DNA of 64,000 bases, taken from contig NZ_FOAO01000004.1 in NCBI RefSeq assembly GCF_900109665.1, positions 1 through 64,000 of the forward strand, given 5' to 3'. The DNA is from Blastococcus sp. DSM 46786 (GTDB taxonomy: Bacteria > Actinomycetota > Actinomycetes > Mycobacteriales > Geodermatophilaceae). The notes below the pieces were generated by a model, which had not been told where the DNA came from, searched no databases, and was given only the letters and a program-made list of their open reading frames with translations. Shown piece after piece: positions 27,017 through 35,127 of the stretch (its first letter is position 1; every line of letters starts with the position of its first letter). Made by a program: the position numbers and the translations under genes.

Positions 27017-28266
27017 CAGATTCGTCCGATGCGCTGGCCCGGCTGGCCGCCGCGCTGGACGACCTGGCCGCCGAACGGCTCGAGGGTGCGTTCGGCCCGC
27101 AGCTGATCGAACGACTGGGCCCGCTGCTCGTGGCCGGTAACCGGTTGACCGCCGAGGTCGCCCGCACCGTCCGCCAGGGCGAGCTGACCGGAGCAGCCGA
27201 GCACGACGGGCACAAGACCATGGCCTCCTGGCTGCGCGGGCACGCCCGCTTCTCCCCGGCCGCCGCGTTCCGGCTGGTGACCACCGGGCGGGCGATCGAG
27301 GCCCTCCCGGCGGTCGCCGCCGCAGCCGCGACCGGGGCGCTGCCCCCGGAGGCCCTGGCGGTGATCGCCCCGGTGACCACCCCGGCCAACCTGGCCGCCG
27401 CCGAAGCCCAGGACGTCGACCTCGCCGGCGTGGACGCCGCCCTGACCGAGGTGGCCGTCACCCGGCCGCACGCCGAACTGCGCCAGGTCGTGAAGCACTA
27501 CCTGGACCGCCTCGATCCCGACGGTGCTGAGCCCGACCCCACCGAGGGCCGGTCGCTCACCCTGGTCAAGCACGCCGACGGCAGCGTGAGCGGCCGGTTC
27601 GAGCTGGATGCCGTGGGTGGGGAGAAGCTGCAGACCGCGGTCGAGTCGATCGTGCAGGCCTCCCGGCCCGCCGGGGACATGCGCACCCGCGCCCAGCAGC
27701 AGGCAGACGCCCTCGTCCAGCTGTGCGACAACCAGCTCGCCGCCGGCACCCTGCCGGTCCTGCGCACCCACAAACCACACGTGGTGGTCCGGGTGGACCT
27801 CGAAGACCTCATCGACCCCGCCGCGGCCGGCCCCGGCGCCGCCCAGACCGGCTTCGGCACCATCATCTCCGCCGCCCGCGCCCGCTGGCTGGCCTGCGAC
27901 GGCAACATCAGCCGCATCGTCATCGGCCCCGACGGCGAAGTCCTGGACTACGGCCGCCGCCAACGGATCTCCCCACCCCCGCTGCGCCGCGCCCTGGACG
28001 CCCGCGACCGCGGCTGCGTGTTCACCGGCTGCGACGCCCCCGCCCACTGGTGCGACGTCCACCATCTCATCCACTGGATCGACGGCGGCCAGACCAACCT
28101 CGGCAACTGCGCGCTCCTGTGCGAACGGCATCACACCAAGATCCACCACGGCTTCCGGATCGAACGCCAACCCGACGGCCGATGGCGCACCTGGCGGCCC
28201 GACGGCACCGAGATCCTCGTCCTCCCCCGCATCACCGCAGAACCCGAGCGATCCCGGGCGGGCTGA
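27007..28266 (+). CDS. HNH endonuclease with DUF222 (13E12 repeat family)
   Basis: 419 aa, ATG 27007. DUF222 covers about 10-300 (GHKTMASWLRGHARFSPAAA, LPPEALAVIAPVTTPAN, YLDRLDPDGAEPDP). The HNH domain is at about 338-385: CVFTGCDAPAHWCDVHHLIH then NLGNCALLCERHHTKIHH, with all zinc and metal ligands. Actinobacterial genomes carry many copies; they are thought to be linked to mobile or damage-responsive DNA processing, but activity is unproved for most. It separates cobG from cobH, so it is probably a later insertion. Probably induced by DNA damage through the box over its start. Confidence 0.93.
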   Translation: MCSTDSSDALARLAAALDDLAAERLEGAFGPQLIERLGPLLVAGNRLTAEVARTVRQGELTGAAEHDGHKTMASWLRGHARFSPAAAFRLVTTGRAIEALPAVAAAAATGALPPEALAVIAPVTTPANLAAAEAQDVDLAGVDAALTEVAVTRPHAELRQVVKHYLDRLDPDGAEPDPTEGRSLTLVKHADGSVSGRFELDAVGGEKLQTAVESIVQASRPAGDMRTRAQQQADALVQLCDNQLAAGTLPVLRTHKPHVVVRVDLEDLIDPAAAGPGAAQTGFGTIISAARARWLACDGNISRIVIGPDGEVLDYGRRQRISPPPLRRALDARDRGCVFTGCDAPAHWCDVHHLIHWIDGGQTNLGNCALLCERHHTKIHHGFRIERQPDGRWRTWRPDGTEILVLPRITAEPERSRAG

Positions 28267-28311
28267 CCGGGCGCGGGCGGGCTGGGAGCACCGACGTAGC
28301 CTCTCCGCCCG

Positions 28312-28938
28312 ATGGTGGTCTACGAGTACGAGAAGGACGGCGCCGAGATCTACCGGCAGTCGTTCGCGACGATCCGCGCCGAGGCCGAGCTCGGCGGGCT
28401 GCCCGACGACGTCGCGCGCGTGGCGGTCCGGATGATCCACGCCTGCGGTCAGGTCGACCTGGTCGAGGACATCGCCTGCTCCCCCGCCGTCGTCCAGCAG
28501 GCGCGCGAGGCGCTCGACGCCGGCGCGCCGGTGCTGTGCGACGCCCAGATGGTGGCCAGCGGTATCACCCGGCGCCGGCTGCCCAAGGACAACGACGTCG
28601 TCTGCACCCTCAACGACCCACGCACGCCGGGGCTCGCCGCCGAGCTCGGCACCACCCGCACCGCCGCCGCACTGGAGCTGTGGCGCGACCGCCTCGACGG
28701 CGCCGTCGTCGCCATCGGCAACGCCCCCACCGCCCTGTTCCACCTGCTCGAGATGGTCGCCGCCGGCGCCCCGCGCCCCGCCGCCGTCCTCGGCATCCCC
28801 GTCGGCTTCATCGGCGCCGCCGAGTCCAAGGAGGCCCTCGCCGCCTCCGACCTCGAGTTCCTCGTCGTGCGGGGCCGCCGGGGTGGCAGCGCCATCACGG
28901 CGGCCGCGGTCAACGCGATCGCGAGCGACGCCGAATGA
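28312..28938 (+). CDS. cobH: Precorrin-8X methylmutase CobH
   Basis: 208 aa, ATG 28312. CobH moves the C11 methyl to C12, turning precorrin-8X into hydrogenobyrinic acid. Motifs: [20 protein letters not shown] at the start, catalytic His43 in [20 protein letters not shown], and [15 protein letters not shown] plus [16 protein letters not shown] at the end. Length is usual. TAGCCT (28297-28302) nine bases upstream may be a -10 giving a very short leader. CobIJ follows after 74 bp. Confidence 0.95.
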   Translation: MVVYEYEKDGAEIYRQSFATIRAEAELGGLPDDVARVAVRMIHACGQVDLVEDIACSPAVVQQAREALDAGAPVLCDAQMVASGITRRRLPKDNDVVCTLNDPRTPGLAAELGTTRTAAALELWRDRLDGAVVAIGNAPTALFHLLEMVAAGAPRPAAVLGIPVGFIGAAESKEALAASDLEFLVVRGRRGGSAITAAAVNAIASDAE

Positions 28939-28945
28939 GCGGGCA

Positions 28946-29004
28946 GGATCGTGAGCCGCGCAGCGAGGAGCCGGCGGAGAGCGGAGCGCCCCGCGGGAGC
29001 GAAC
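28946..29004 (+). repeat. Degenerate copy of the dispersed GCAGCGAGGA-type intergenic module
   Basis: gatcgtgagccgcgcagcga followed by ggagccggcggagagcggag resembles the modules at 48.1 and 57.2 kb (gagcatcgcagcgaggaacg, agcgaggagcggagcggggc), with changes. It fills the gap between the cobH stop and the better cobIJ start at 29013. It can also be read as codons if cobIJ starts at 28935. Confidence 0.55.
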
Positions 29005-29012
29005 CGGGTGCG

Positions 29013-30509
29013 ATGACCGGCCGGCTGTACGGGGTCGGGCTCGGGCCCGGCGACCCCGAACTCGTCACCGTCAAGGCCGCCCGGCTGATCGGCGCCGCCG
29101 ACGTCGTCGCCTTCCACGCCGCCCGGCACGGCCGCTCGGTGGCCCGGGCCCTCGCCGAGCCCTACCTGCGCGCCGGCCAGGTCGAGGAGCTGCTGGTCTA
29201 CCCGGTCACCACCGAGACCACCGACCACCCCGGGGGCTACCAGGGCGCCATCGACGAGTTCTACGAGGCGGCCGCCGCCCGGCTCGCCGCGCACCTGGAC
29301 GCCGGCCGCGACGTCGTCGTCCTCGCCGAGGGCGACCCCCTCTTCTACGGCTCCTACATGCACATGCACAAGCGGCTGGCGCACCGCTACCCCACCGAGG
29401 TCGTCCCCGGCGTCACCAGCGTGACCGCGGCCGCCGCGGCCGTCGGGCGCCCGCTGGTCGAGCGCGACGAGGTGCTCACCGTCCTCCCCGGCACGCTGCC
29501 CGCCGACGAGCTCGCCGCCCGCCTCGCCACCACCGACTCGGCGGCGGTGATGAAGCTCGGCCGCACCTTCCCCCAGGTGCGCGAGGCCTTCGAGCGCGCC
29601 GGCGTCCTCGACCGCGCCCTCTACGTCGAGCGGGCCACCACCGACCGCCAGCGCTGCCTGCCGCTGGCCGAGGTCGACCCGGCGAGCGTCCCGTACTTCT
29701 CCCTCGTCCTGCTGCCCAGCCCGCTCACCCCGCAGGTCACCGGACCGGCGCCGGAGGCCGGCCGGCCGGCCGACGCCGGTGAGGTGGTCGTCGTCGGCCT
29801 CGGTCCCGGCGCCCGCAGCTGGACGACCCCCGAGGCCGCCGAGGCGCTCGCCGCCGCCGACGACCTGGTCGGCTACGGCCCCTACCTCGACCGCGTCGCG
29901 GTCAACCCGCGCCAGACCCGCCACGCCAGCGACAACCGCGTCGAGGCCGACCGCGCCGCCCACGCGCTGACGCTGGCGCAGCAGGGCCGCCGGGTCGCGG
30001 TCGTCTCCAGCGGCGACCCCGGGGTCTTCGCCATGGCCGCCGCGGTGCTCGAGGTCGCCGAGCGCCCCGAGTTCACCGGCGTCCCGGTGCGGGTCGTCCC
30101 CGGTCTCACCGCCGCGCAGGCGGTCGCGTCCCGGGTGGGCGCCCCGCTGGGCCACGACTTCTGCGTCCTGTCGCTCTCCGACGTCCTCAAGCCGTGGGAG
30201 GTGATCGTCGACCGGCTGCGCCACGCCGCCGCCGCCGATCTGGTCATCGCCCTCTACAACCCCCGCTCCAGGCACCGCCCGCACCAGCTCGGGGAAGCGC
30301 TGCGGGTGCTACTGGAGGCGCGCCCGCCGCAGACCGTGGTGGTCGTCGGCCGGGACGTCGGCGGGCCGCAGGAGACCGTCCGGGTCACCACCCTCGGCGC
30401 CCTGGACCCCGCGTCGGTGGACATGCGCTGCCTGGTGCTCGTCGGGTCCTCGCAGACCCGCGTCACCCCGTCGGGCGCCGTCTACACCTCCCGCAGCTAC
30501 CCGCGCTGA
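29013..30509 (+). CDS. cobIJ: CobIJ fusion: precorrin-2 C20- and precorrin-3B C17-methyltransferase
   Basis: 498 aa from ATG 29013. ATG 28935 overlaps the cobH stop (ATGA) and would add 26 residues that are repeat-derived, so it is disfavoured. N-domain (1-235) is CobI: RLYGVGLGPGDPELVTVKAA and VVLAEGDPLFYGSYMHMHKR. C-domain (250-498) is CobJ: VVVVGLGPGARSWTTPEAAE, VAVVSSGDPGVFAMA and IALYNPRSRHRPHQL. Each has the SAM-binding GxGPG loop. The fusion lets the C20-methylated product pass to C17 methylation with ring contraction after CobG. Such fusions are usual in actinobacteria. Confidence 0.94.
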   Translation: MTGRLYGVGLGPGDPELVTVKAARLIGAADVVAFHAARHGRSVARALAEPYLRAGQVEELLVYPVTTETTDHPGGYQGAIDEFYEAAAARLAAHLDAGRDVVVLAEGDPLFYGSYMHMHKRLAHRYPTEVVPGVTSVTAAAAAVGRPLVERDEVLTVLPGTLPADELAARLATTDSAAVMKLGRTFPQVREAFERAGVLDRALYVERATTDRQRCLPLAEVDPASVPYFSLVLLPSPLTPQVTGPAPEAGRPADAGEVVVVGLGPGARSWTTPEAAEALAAADDLVGYGPYLDRVAVNPRQTRHASDNRVEADRAAHALTLAQQGRRVAVVSSGDPGVFAMAAAVLEVAERPEFTGVPVRVVPGLTAAQAVASRVGAPLGHDFCVLSLSDVLKPWEVIVDRLRHAAAADLVIALYNPRSRHRPHQLGEALRVLLEARPPQTVVVVGRDVGGPQETVRVTTLGALDPASVDMRCLVLVGSSQTRVTPSGAVYTSRSYPR

Positions 30510-30526
30510 CGCGCCGCGGCGCGGGA

Positions 30527-31801
30527 ATGCCGCCGGGATCGTTGCGCTTGGCCACCATCGTGGCTCCTCCGACCCTCCGCCGGGACCCCGCGTTCTGGAC
30601 TGCCGCCGGCCTGCTCCTGCTGGTCCTGGCCGCGTCGGGGGTCCCCACGCCGCTGTACCGGGTGTACCAGGAGCAGTTCGGCTTCGGGGCCGGGGTGCTG
30701 ACGATCGTCTTCGGCATCTACGCGCTGGCGCTGCTCGCCGCACTGCTGGTCGTCGGGGGGCTCTCCGACCACGTCGGCCGGCGGCCGGTGCTGGCCGGCG
30801 GGCTGCTCCTGCAGGCCGCCTCCATGGTGGTGTTCCTGAGCGCCGACAGCGTCGGCTGGCTGCTGGCCGCCCGGGTGCTGCAGGGCCTGTCCATGGGCGC
30901 GCTGACCGGCACCCTCGGCGCCGTGCTGCTCGACACCCAGCGCCCGGCCCGCCCGCTGGGCCCCCTGGTCAACAGCGCCGGTCCCGGGATCGGGCTGTCA
31001 CTGGGCGCGGTCGGCGCCGCTCTGGTCGTCGAGCACGTCGCGTCCCCCACCCGCTGGGTCTTCGCCGTCCTGACGGTGGTGCTGCTGCTGGGCGCCGCCG
31101 CGGTCCCTCTGCTGCCCGAGACCTCCCCGCGCGCACCCGGAGCACTGCGCTCCCTGCGGCCCACCGTGCGCGTGCCCGCTCCGCAGCGGACGGCGTTCCT
31201 GACCGCGGTCCCGGCCATCGTCGCCGCCTGGGCGCTCGGCGGGCTCTACCTGTCCCTCGGGCCGTCGCTGGTCGCCTCGGTCTTCGGCATCGAGGACCAC
31301 CTCGTCGGCAGCCTGCTGGTGCTCGCCATGCAGGGCACGGCTGCGCTCGCCGCCGTGCTCGGCCGGGATCTCGCCCCCGAGCGGGCCATGGTCGCGGGCG
31401 CCGCCGTCTTCGCCTCCGGCGTCGCCGGCACGTTCGCGGCGCTGCTGACCGGGCAGGTGGCCGTGCTGTTCGCCTCGGCGGTCGTCTCCGGCCTCGGCTT
31501 CGGCCTGGCCTTCCTCGGCGCGGTCGCCACGGCGAGCGCCGGGGTGGCGCCGGCCGAGCGCGCCGGGCTGCTGTCCAGCGTGTTCGTCGTCGGCTACCTC
31601 AGCTTCAGCGTGCCCGCGGTCGTCGCCGGGGCGGCCGCGGGGGCCTTCGGCCTGGAGACGGTCACCGAGGTGTACGCGGCCGTGCTGGTCGTCCTCGCGC
31701 TGACCGCGATCGCCGGGGTGCGGGTGCGCCGCCGCCGCGCCGGGGCCGCCGGGACCGCCGCGGCGACGACCGGCGCGGCAGCGGAACGGCTCCCGGCCTG
31801 A
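30527..31801 (+). CDS. MFS transporter
   Basis: 424 aa from ATG 30527; GTG 30560 in frame is an alternative. Twelve hydrophobic helices. The first-half signature GGLSDHVGRRPVLAGGLLLQ (loop 2-3 motif G-x3-D-x2-GRR) marks the drug/H+ antiporter-like major facilitator families, and LVNSAGPGIGLSLGAVGAAL matches the motif C antiporter region. Substrate unknown. It starts 18 bp after cobIJ and may be co-transcribed, so export of a tetrapyrrole intermediate is imaginable but unsupported. It converges with the flavodoxin-like gene with 3 bp between stops. Confidence 0.85.
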   Translation: MPPGSLRLATIVAPPTLRRDPAFWTAAGLLLLVLAASGVPTPLYRVYQEQFGFGAGVLTIVFGIYALALLAALLVVGGLSDHVGRRPVLAGGLLLQAASMVVFLSADSVGWLLAARVLQGLSMGALTGTLGAVLLDTQRPARPLGPLVNSAGPGIGLSLGAVGAALVVEHVASPTRWVFAVLTVVLLLGAAAVPLLPETSPRAPGALRSLRPTVRVPAPQRTAFLTAVPAIVAAWALGGLYLSLGPSLVASVFGIEDHLVGSLLVLAMQGTAALAAVLGRDLAPERAMVAGAAVFASGVAGTFAALLTGQVAVLFASAVVSGLGFGLAFLGAVATASAGVAPAERAGLLSSVFVVGYLSFSVPAVVAGAAAGAFGLETVTEVYAAVLVVLALTAIAGVRVRRRRAGAAGTAAATTGAAAERLPA

Positions 31802-31804
31802 CGA

Positions 31805-32422
31805 TCAGCGGCCGGGGTAGGGCTGCACCGTGAGCGCCCTGGCCAGGTGCGCGGCGTTCTCGGCCAGGGTCGCGGTCGTGGAGGCGACCGCCTCGGGCGT
31901 CTCGTCGAGGTCCTTGTAGTCGGTGCCGCCCATGGCCTGGTCGTTCCAGTAGGTCGCCCCCTGCGCGGGGATCGTGAAGCCGATGTCGTCCAGGCCCTGG
32001 AACAGGTCGGCGACGATCTTGTGCGCGCCGTCCTCGTTGCCGACGACGGAGACGACCGCCACCTTGCCGGTGACCTTCGGCCGGCCCGAGTCGTCGGTCT
32101 CGGAGAGCTCGCCGTCGAGGCGCTCCAGCACCCGCTGGGCGACGCTGCTCATGTGCCCCACCCACGTCGGCGTGGAGACGATCAGGATGTCGGCGGCCAT
32201 CATCTGCTCGCGGATCGCGGGCCACTGGTCGCCCTCGCCCATGTCCACCTCGACGCCGGGCTTCACGTCGTGGTCGACGACCCGCACGACGTCGCCGGTG
32301 ACGCCGTGCTTCTCCAGCTCCCCCAGGATCTGGCGGGCGATCAGGTCGCTGCTCGACGGGGCGGGCGAGGGCTTGAGGCTGCAGACGAGGGCCAGGGCAC
32401 GGAGGGGCGCGGATTCGGTCAT
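31805..32422 (-). CDS. Flavodoxin / NADPH-dependent FMN reductase family protein
   Basis: 205 aa from ATG 32422; the frame extends twelve residues upstream to 32458 without resemblance to the family. LRALALVCSLKPSPAPSSSD is the FMN phosphate-binding start, and ILIVSTPTWVGHMSSVAQRV the second flavin loop. VAVVSVVGNEDGAHKIVADL and GATYWNDQAMGG complete an NAD(P)H:FMN reductase/WrbA-like fold. Cytoplasmic electron transfer. Because CobG and corrinoid reduction (Co(II) to Co(I) before adenosylation) need reductant, a link to the surrounding pathway is possible, but only by position. Confidence 0.85.
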   Translation of the reverse strand: MTESAPLRALALVCSLKPSPAPSSSDLIARQILGELEKHGVTGDVVRVVDHDVKPGVEVDMGEGDQWPAIREQMMAADILIVSTPTWVGHMSSVAQRVLERLDGELSETDDSGRPKVTGKVAVVSVVGNEDGAHKIVADLFQGLDDIGFTIPAQGATYWNDQAMGGTDYKDLDETPEAVASTTATLAENAAHLARALTVQPYPGR

Positions 32423-32465
32423 GCCGGTGCACTGCCCCGCTGACCTGCGTCGACACACATGACGA

Positions 32466-33203
32466 TCAGATTGCGCGCGACCGGATCCAGCCCCGCACCT
32501 CGTCCACAGTCGCCACCACCGGGACGCCGGCCGGCAGCGGTGGCCGGCGCACCAGCACCACCGGCACCCCGAGCTCCCGGGCCGCGGTGAGCTTGGCCGC
32601 CGTCATCGGGCCGCCGCTGTCCTTGGTGACGACGACGTCGACGGCGTGCTCGCGCAGCAGGGCCAGCTCGTCGTCGAGGCTGAACGGGCCGCGCGCGAGG
32701 ACGGTGGTGGTGCGCGCCGGCAACGGCGGCTCCGGCGGGTCGACGGAGCGGACGACGCAGTGGGCCGTCAGCCCGGCGAAGGCGGCCAGCCCCTGCCGGC
32801 CCGTGGTGAGGAATACGCAGCCGAACCCCTGCACCGCCCCCGCCGCCCCGGCCAGCGAGTCGACCCACCGCCAGTCGTCGCCCGGCTGCGCGGACCACCC
32901 CGGCCGCTGCAGGCGCAGCAGGGGCACCCCGGTGGCGCCGGCGGCCGCGGCGGCGGAGGCGGTCATCGCGGTGGCGAACGGGTGCGTCGCATCGACGACC
33001 GCGTCCACCGGGTTCGCCCGCAGCCACTCCGCCAGACCTCCTGCGCCGCCGAACCCGCCGATCCGCACCGCACCCGGCGGCAGCGCCGGTTCGGCGACCC
33101 GGCCGGCCAGCGAGCTGACGACGTCGACCCCGTCGGCCACCAGCGCCGACGCCAGCCGCCGCGCCTCCCCGGTGCCGCCGAGGACCAGCACCCGGCCGGT
33201 CAC
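32466..33203 (-). CDS. cobK: Precorrin-6A reductase CobK
   Basis: 245 aa from GTG 33203. CobK reduces precorrin-6A to 6B with NADPH. RVLVLGGTGEARRLASALV is the N-terminal nucleotide-binding motif of the family, VVDATHPFATAMTA the conserved DATHPFA segment, and VVVTKDSGGPMTAAKLTAAR the conserved TKxSG block. Length normal. It is divergent from cbiD, with only 11 bp between the two start codons, so each promoter must lie inside the opposite gene. Confidence 0.94.
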   Translation of the reverse strand: MTGRVLVLGGTGEARRLASALVADGVDVVSSLAGRVAEPALPPGAVRIGGFGGAGGLAEWLRANPVDAVVDATHPFATAMTASAAAAAGATGVPLLRLQRPGWSAQPGDDWRWVDSLAGAAGAVQGFGCVFLTTGRQGLAAFAGLTAHCVVRSVDPPEPPLPARTTTVLARGPFSLDDELALLREHAVDVVVTKDSGGPMTAAKLTAARELGVPVVLVRRPPLPAGVPVVATVDEVRGWIRSRAI

Positions 33204-33214
33204 CGGAGGCCGCC

Positions 33215-34312
33215 GTGCATGCTGGTCGGGTGGCGACGACGACCGGCACCGGCCTGCGCTCGGGCTGGACCACCGGCGCCTGCGCGACCGCCGCCACCAC
33301 CGCCGCCTACACCGCGCTGCTCACCGGCGAGTTCCCCGACCCGGTGACGATCGACCTGCCGAAGGACCGGCACCCGGCGTTCGCGCTGGCCACCGAGCGC
33401 CTGGACGACGGCGCCGCGACCGCGGGCGTGGTCAAGGACGCCGGTGACGACCCCGACGTCACCCACGGCGCGCTCGTCTCCGTGCGGGTGACGCACGGCG
33501 TGCCGGGCAGCGGGGTCACCTTCCGGGCCGGCGAGGGCGTGGGCACGGTGACCAAGCCCGGGCTGCCGCTGGCCGTCGGCGAGCCGGCGATCAACCCGAT
33601 GCCCCGGCAGTTCATCCGCGAGCACGTGGCCGCGGTCGCCGCGCGGCACGGGGGTACCGGCGACGTCGTCGTCGAGGTGTCGGTGGAGCACGGCGCGGAG
33701 CTGGCCCGGCGCACCTGGAACCCGCGGCTGGGCATCCTCGGCGGGCTGTCGATCCTCGGCACCACCGGCGTCGTCGTGCCCTACTCGTGCTCGGCGTGGA
33801 TCGACTCGATCCGCCGCGGCATCGACGTCGCCCGCGCCGCCGGGCACCCGCACGTCGCCGCCTGCACCGGCAGCACCAGCGAGCGCGTCGTCGTCGAGCG
33901 GTTCGGCCTGCCCGAGGACGCGCTGCTGGACATGGGCGACTTCGCCGGCGCCGTCCTGAAGTACCTGGGCCGCCACCCCGTGCCGCGGCTGACGATCGCC
34001 GGCGGCATCGGCAAGCTCGCCAAGCTCGCCGACGGGCACCTGGACCTGCACTCCGGTCGGTCGCAGGTGTCCTTCGCGTCGCTGGCCGACCGCGTCCGCG
34101 AGGCCGGCGGGGCACCCGGCCTCGTCGACGGCGTGCGGAACGCCAACACGGCGCTGGACGCGCTGCAGCAGTGCCGCGCAGCCGGCCTGCCGCTGGGTGA
34201 CCTGGTGGCCGCCGCCGCGCGGGGGACGGCGCTCGGCGTGCTGCGTGGCGCGCCGGTCGAGGTCGACGTGCTCGTGATCGACCGCGCCGGCACGGTGGTC
34301 GGGCAGAACTGA
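33215..34312 (+). CDS. cbiD: Cobalt-precorrin-5B C1-methyltransferase CbiD
   Basis: 365 aa from GTG 33215, six bases after GGAGG; GTG 33230 is an alternative. Family markers: LRSGWTTGACATAATTAAY at the start, GVGTVTKPGLPLAVGEPAIN, LGILGGLSILGTTGVVVPYS, and TGSTSE then GIGKLAKLADGHLDLHS. CbiD methylates C1 in the anaerobic pathway; here it sits among aerobic-type enzymes (CobG, CobK, CobN) and no cobF is seen, so it presumably supplies the C1 methylation. A hairpin at 34332-34382 follows. Confidence 0.93.
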   Translation: MHAGRVATTTGTGLRSGWTTGACATAATTAAYTALLTGEFPDPVTIDLPKDRHPAFALATERLDDGAATAGVVKDAGDDPDVTHGALVSVRVTHGVPGSGVTFRAGEGVGTVTKPGLPLAVGEPAINPMPRQFIREHVAAVAARHGGTGDVVVEVSVEHGAELARRTWNPRLGILGGLSILGTTGVVVPYSCSAWIDSIRRGIDVARAAGHPHVAACTGSTSERVVVERFGLPEDALLDMGDFAGAVLKYLGRHPVPRLTIAGGIGKLAKLADGHLDLHSGRSQVSFASLADRVREAGGAPGLVDGVRNANTALDALQQCRAAGLPLGDLVAAAARGTALGVLRGAPVEVDVLVIDRAGTVVGQN

Positions 34313-34331
34313 GCCTCGTCCGGTCGGACGG

Positions 34332-34382
34332 CCCCGCTGCAGGGGCCCGCCGCGAGCTCGCGAGCGGTGGGGGGCAGCGGGG
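34332..34382. terminator. Bidirectional hairpin / dispersed repeat between cbiD and cobM
   Basis: ccccgctgc (34332-34340) pairs perfectly with gcagcgggg (34374-34382), enclosing cgcgagctcgcg. It lies between convergent stops (34312 and 34387). The same element in inverse orientation stands after the NlpC/P60 gene at 48014-48063. No U-run, as is common for actinobacterial terminators. Confidence 0.65.
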
Positions 34383-34386
34383 TCCT

Positions 34387-35127
34387 TCATCGGCATCGGG
34401 CGGTCGAGTAGAGGTGGCTGTCGGGGAACTCCCCGGCGGTCAGCACCGAACCGACGATCACCACCGCGGTGCGCCGCACCCCGGCGGCCTCGACCTGGCC
34501 GGCGATGTCGGCCAGCGTGCCGCGCAGCACCAGTTCGTCGTCGCGGCTGGCCCGGGCGACGACCGCGACCGGGCAGTCCGCGCCGTAGGAGGGCACCAGC
34601 TCGGGCACCAGCTCGGCGATCCGCTGCACGGCCAGGTGCAGCACCAGCGTGGCCCGGGAGGCGCCGAGGGTCGCCAGGTCCTCCCCCGGCGGCATCGGCG
34701 TCGACCGGGCCGAGGTGCGGGTCAGGATCACCGTCTGGCCGACCCCGGGCACGGTCAGCTCCCGCTTGAGGGAGGCGGCCGCGGCGGCGAAGGCCGGCAC
34801 ACCGGGGACGACGTCGTAGGGCACGCCCGCGGCGTCCAGCCGGCGCATCTGCTCGGCCATCGCGCTGTACACCGACGGGTCGCCGGAGTGCAGCCGGGCG
34901 ACGTCGAGCCCGGCCTCGTGCGCGGCGACCAGCTCGGCGGTGATCTGGTCGAGGTCCAGCTCGGCGGTGTCCACCAGCCGCGCGCCGGGCGGAGCGGTGC
35001 CCAGCAGCTCCCGCGGCACCAGCGCCCCGGCGTAGAGGCACACCGGCGCCGACGCGATGATCCGCGCCGCCCGCACGGTGACCAGGTCCGCCGCACCCGG
35101 ACCGGCGCCGATGAAGTGCACCGTCAT
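34387..35127 (-). CDS. cobM: Precorrin-4 C11-methyltransferase CobM
   Basis: 246 aa, ATG 35127. Starts TVHFIGAGPGAADLVTVRAA with the SAM-binding GxGPG loop. Next ARLHSGDPSVYSAMAEQMRR and VPGVPAFAAAAASLKRELT, the CobM-specific form of the methyltransferase core, then VILTRTSARSTPMPPGEDL. Its start overlaps the cobL stop by four bases (ATGA), so the two are translated together; it is the second gene of the cobL-cobM pair. Confidence 0.95.
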   Translation of the reverse strand: MTVHFIGAGPGAADLVTVRAARIIASAPVCLYAGALVPRELLGTAPPGARLVDTAELDLDQITAELVAAHEAGLDVARLHSGDPSVYSAMAEQMRRLDAAGVPYDVVPGVPAFAAAAASLKRELTVPGVGQTVILTRTSARSTPMPPGEDLATLGASRATLVLHLAVQRIAELVPELVPSYGADCPVAVVARASRDDELVLRGTLADIAGQVEAAGVRRTAVVIVGSVLTAGEFPDSHLYSTARCR

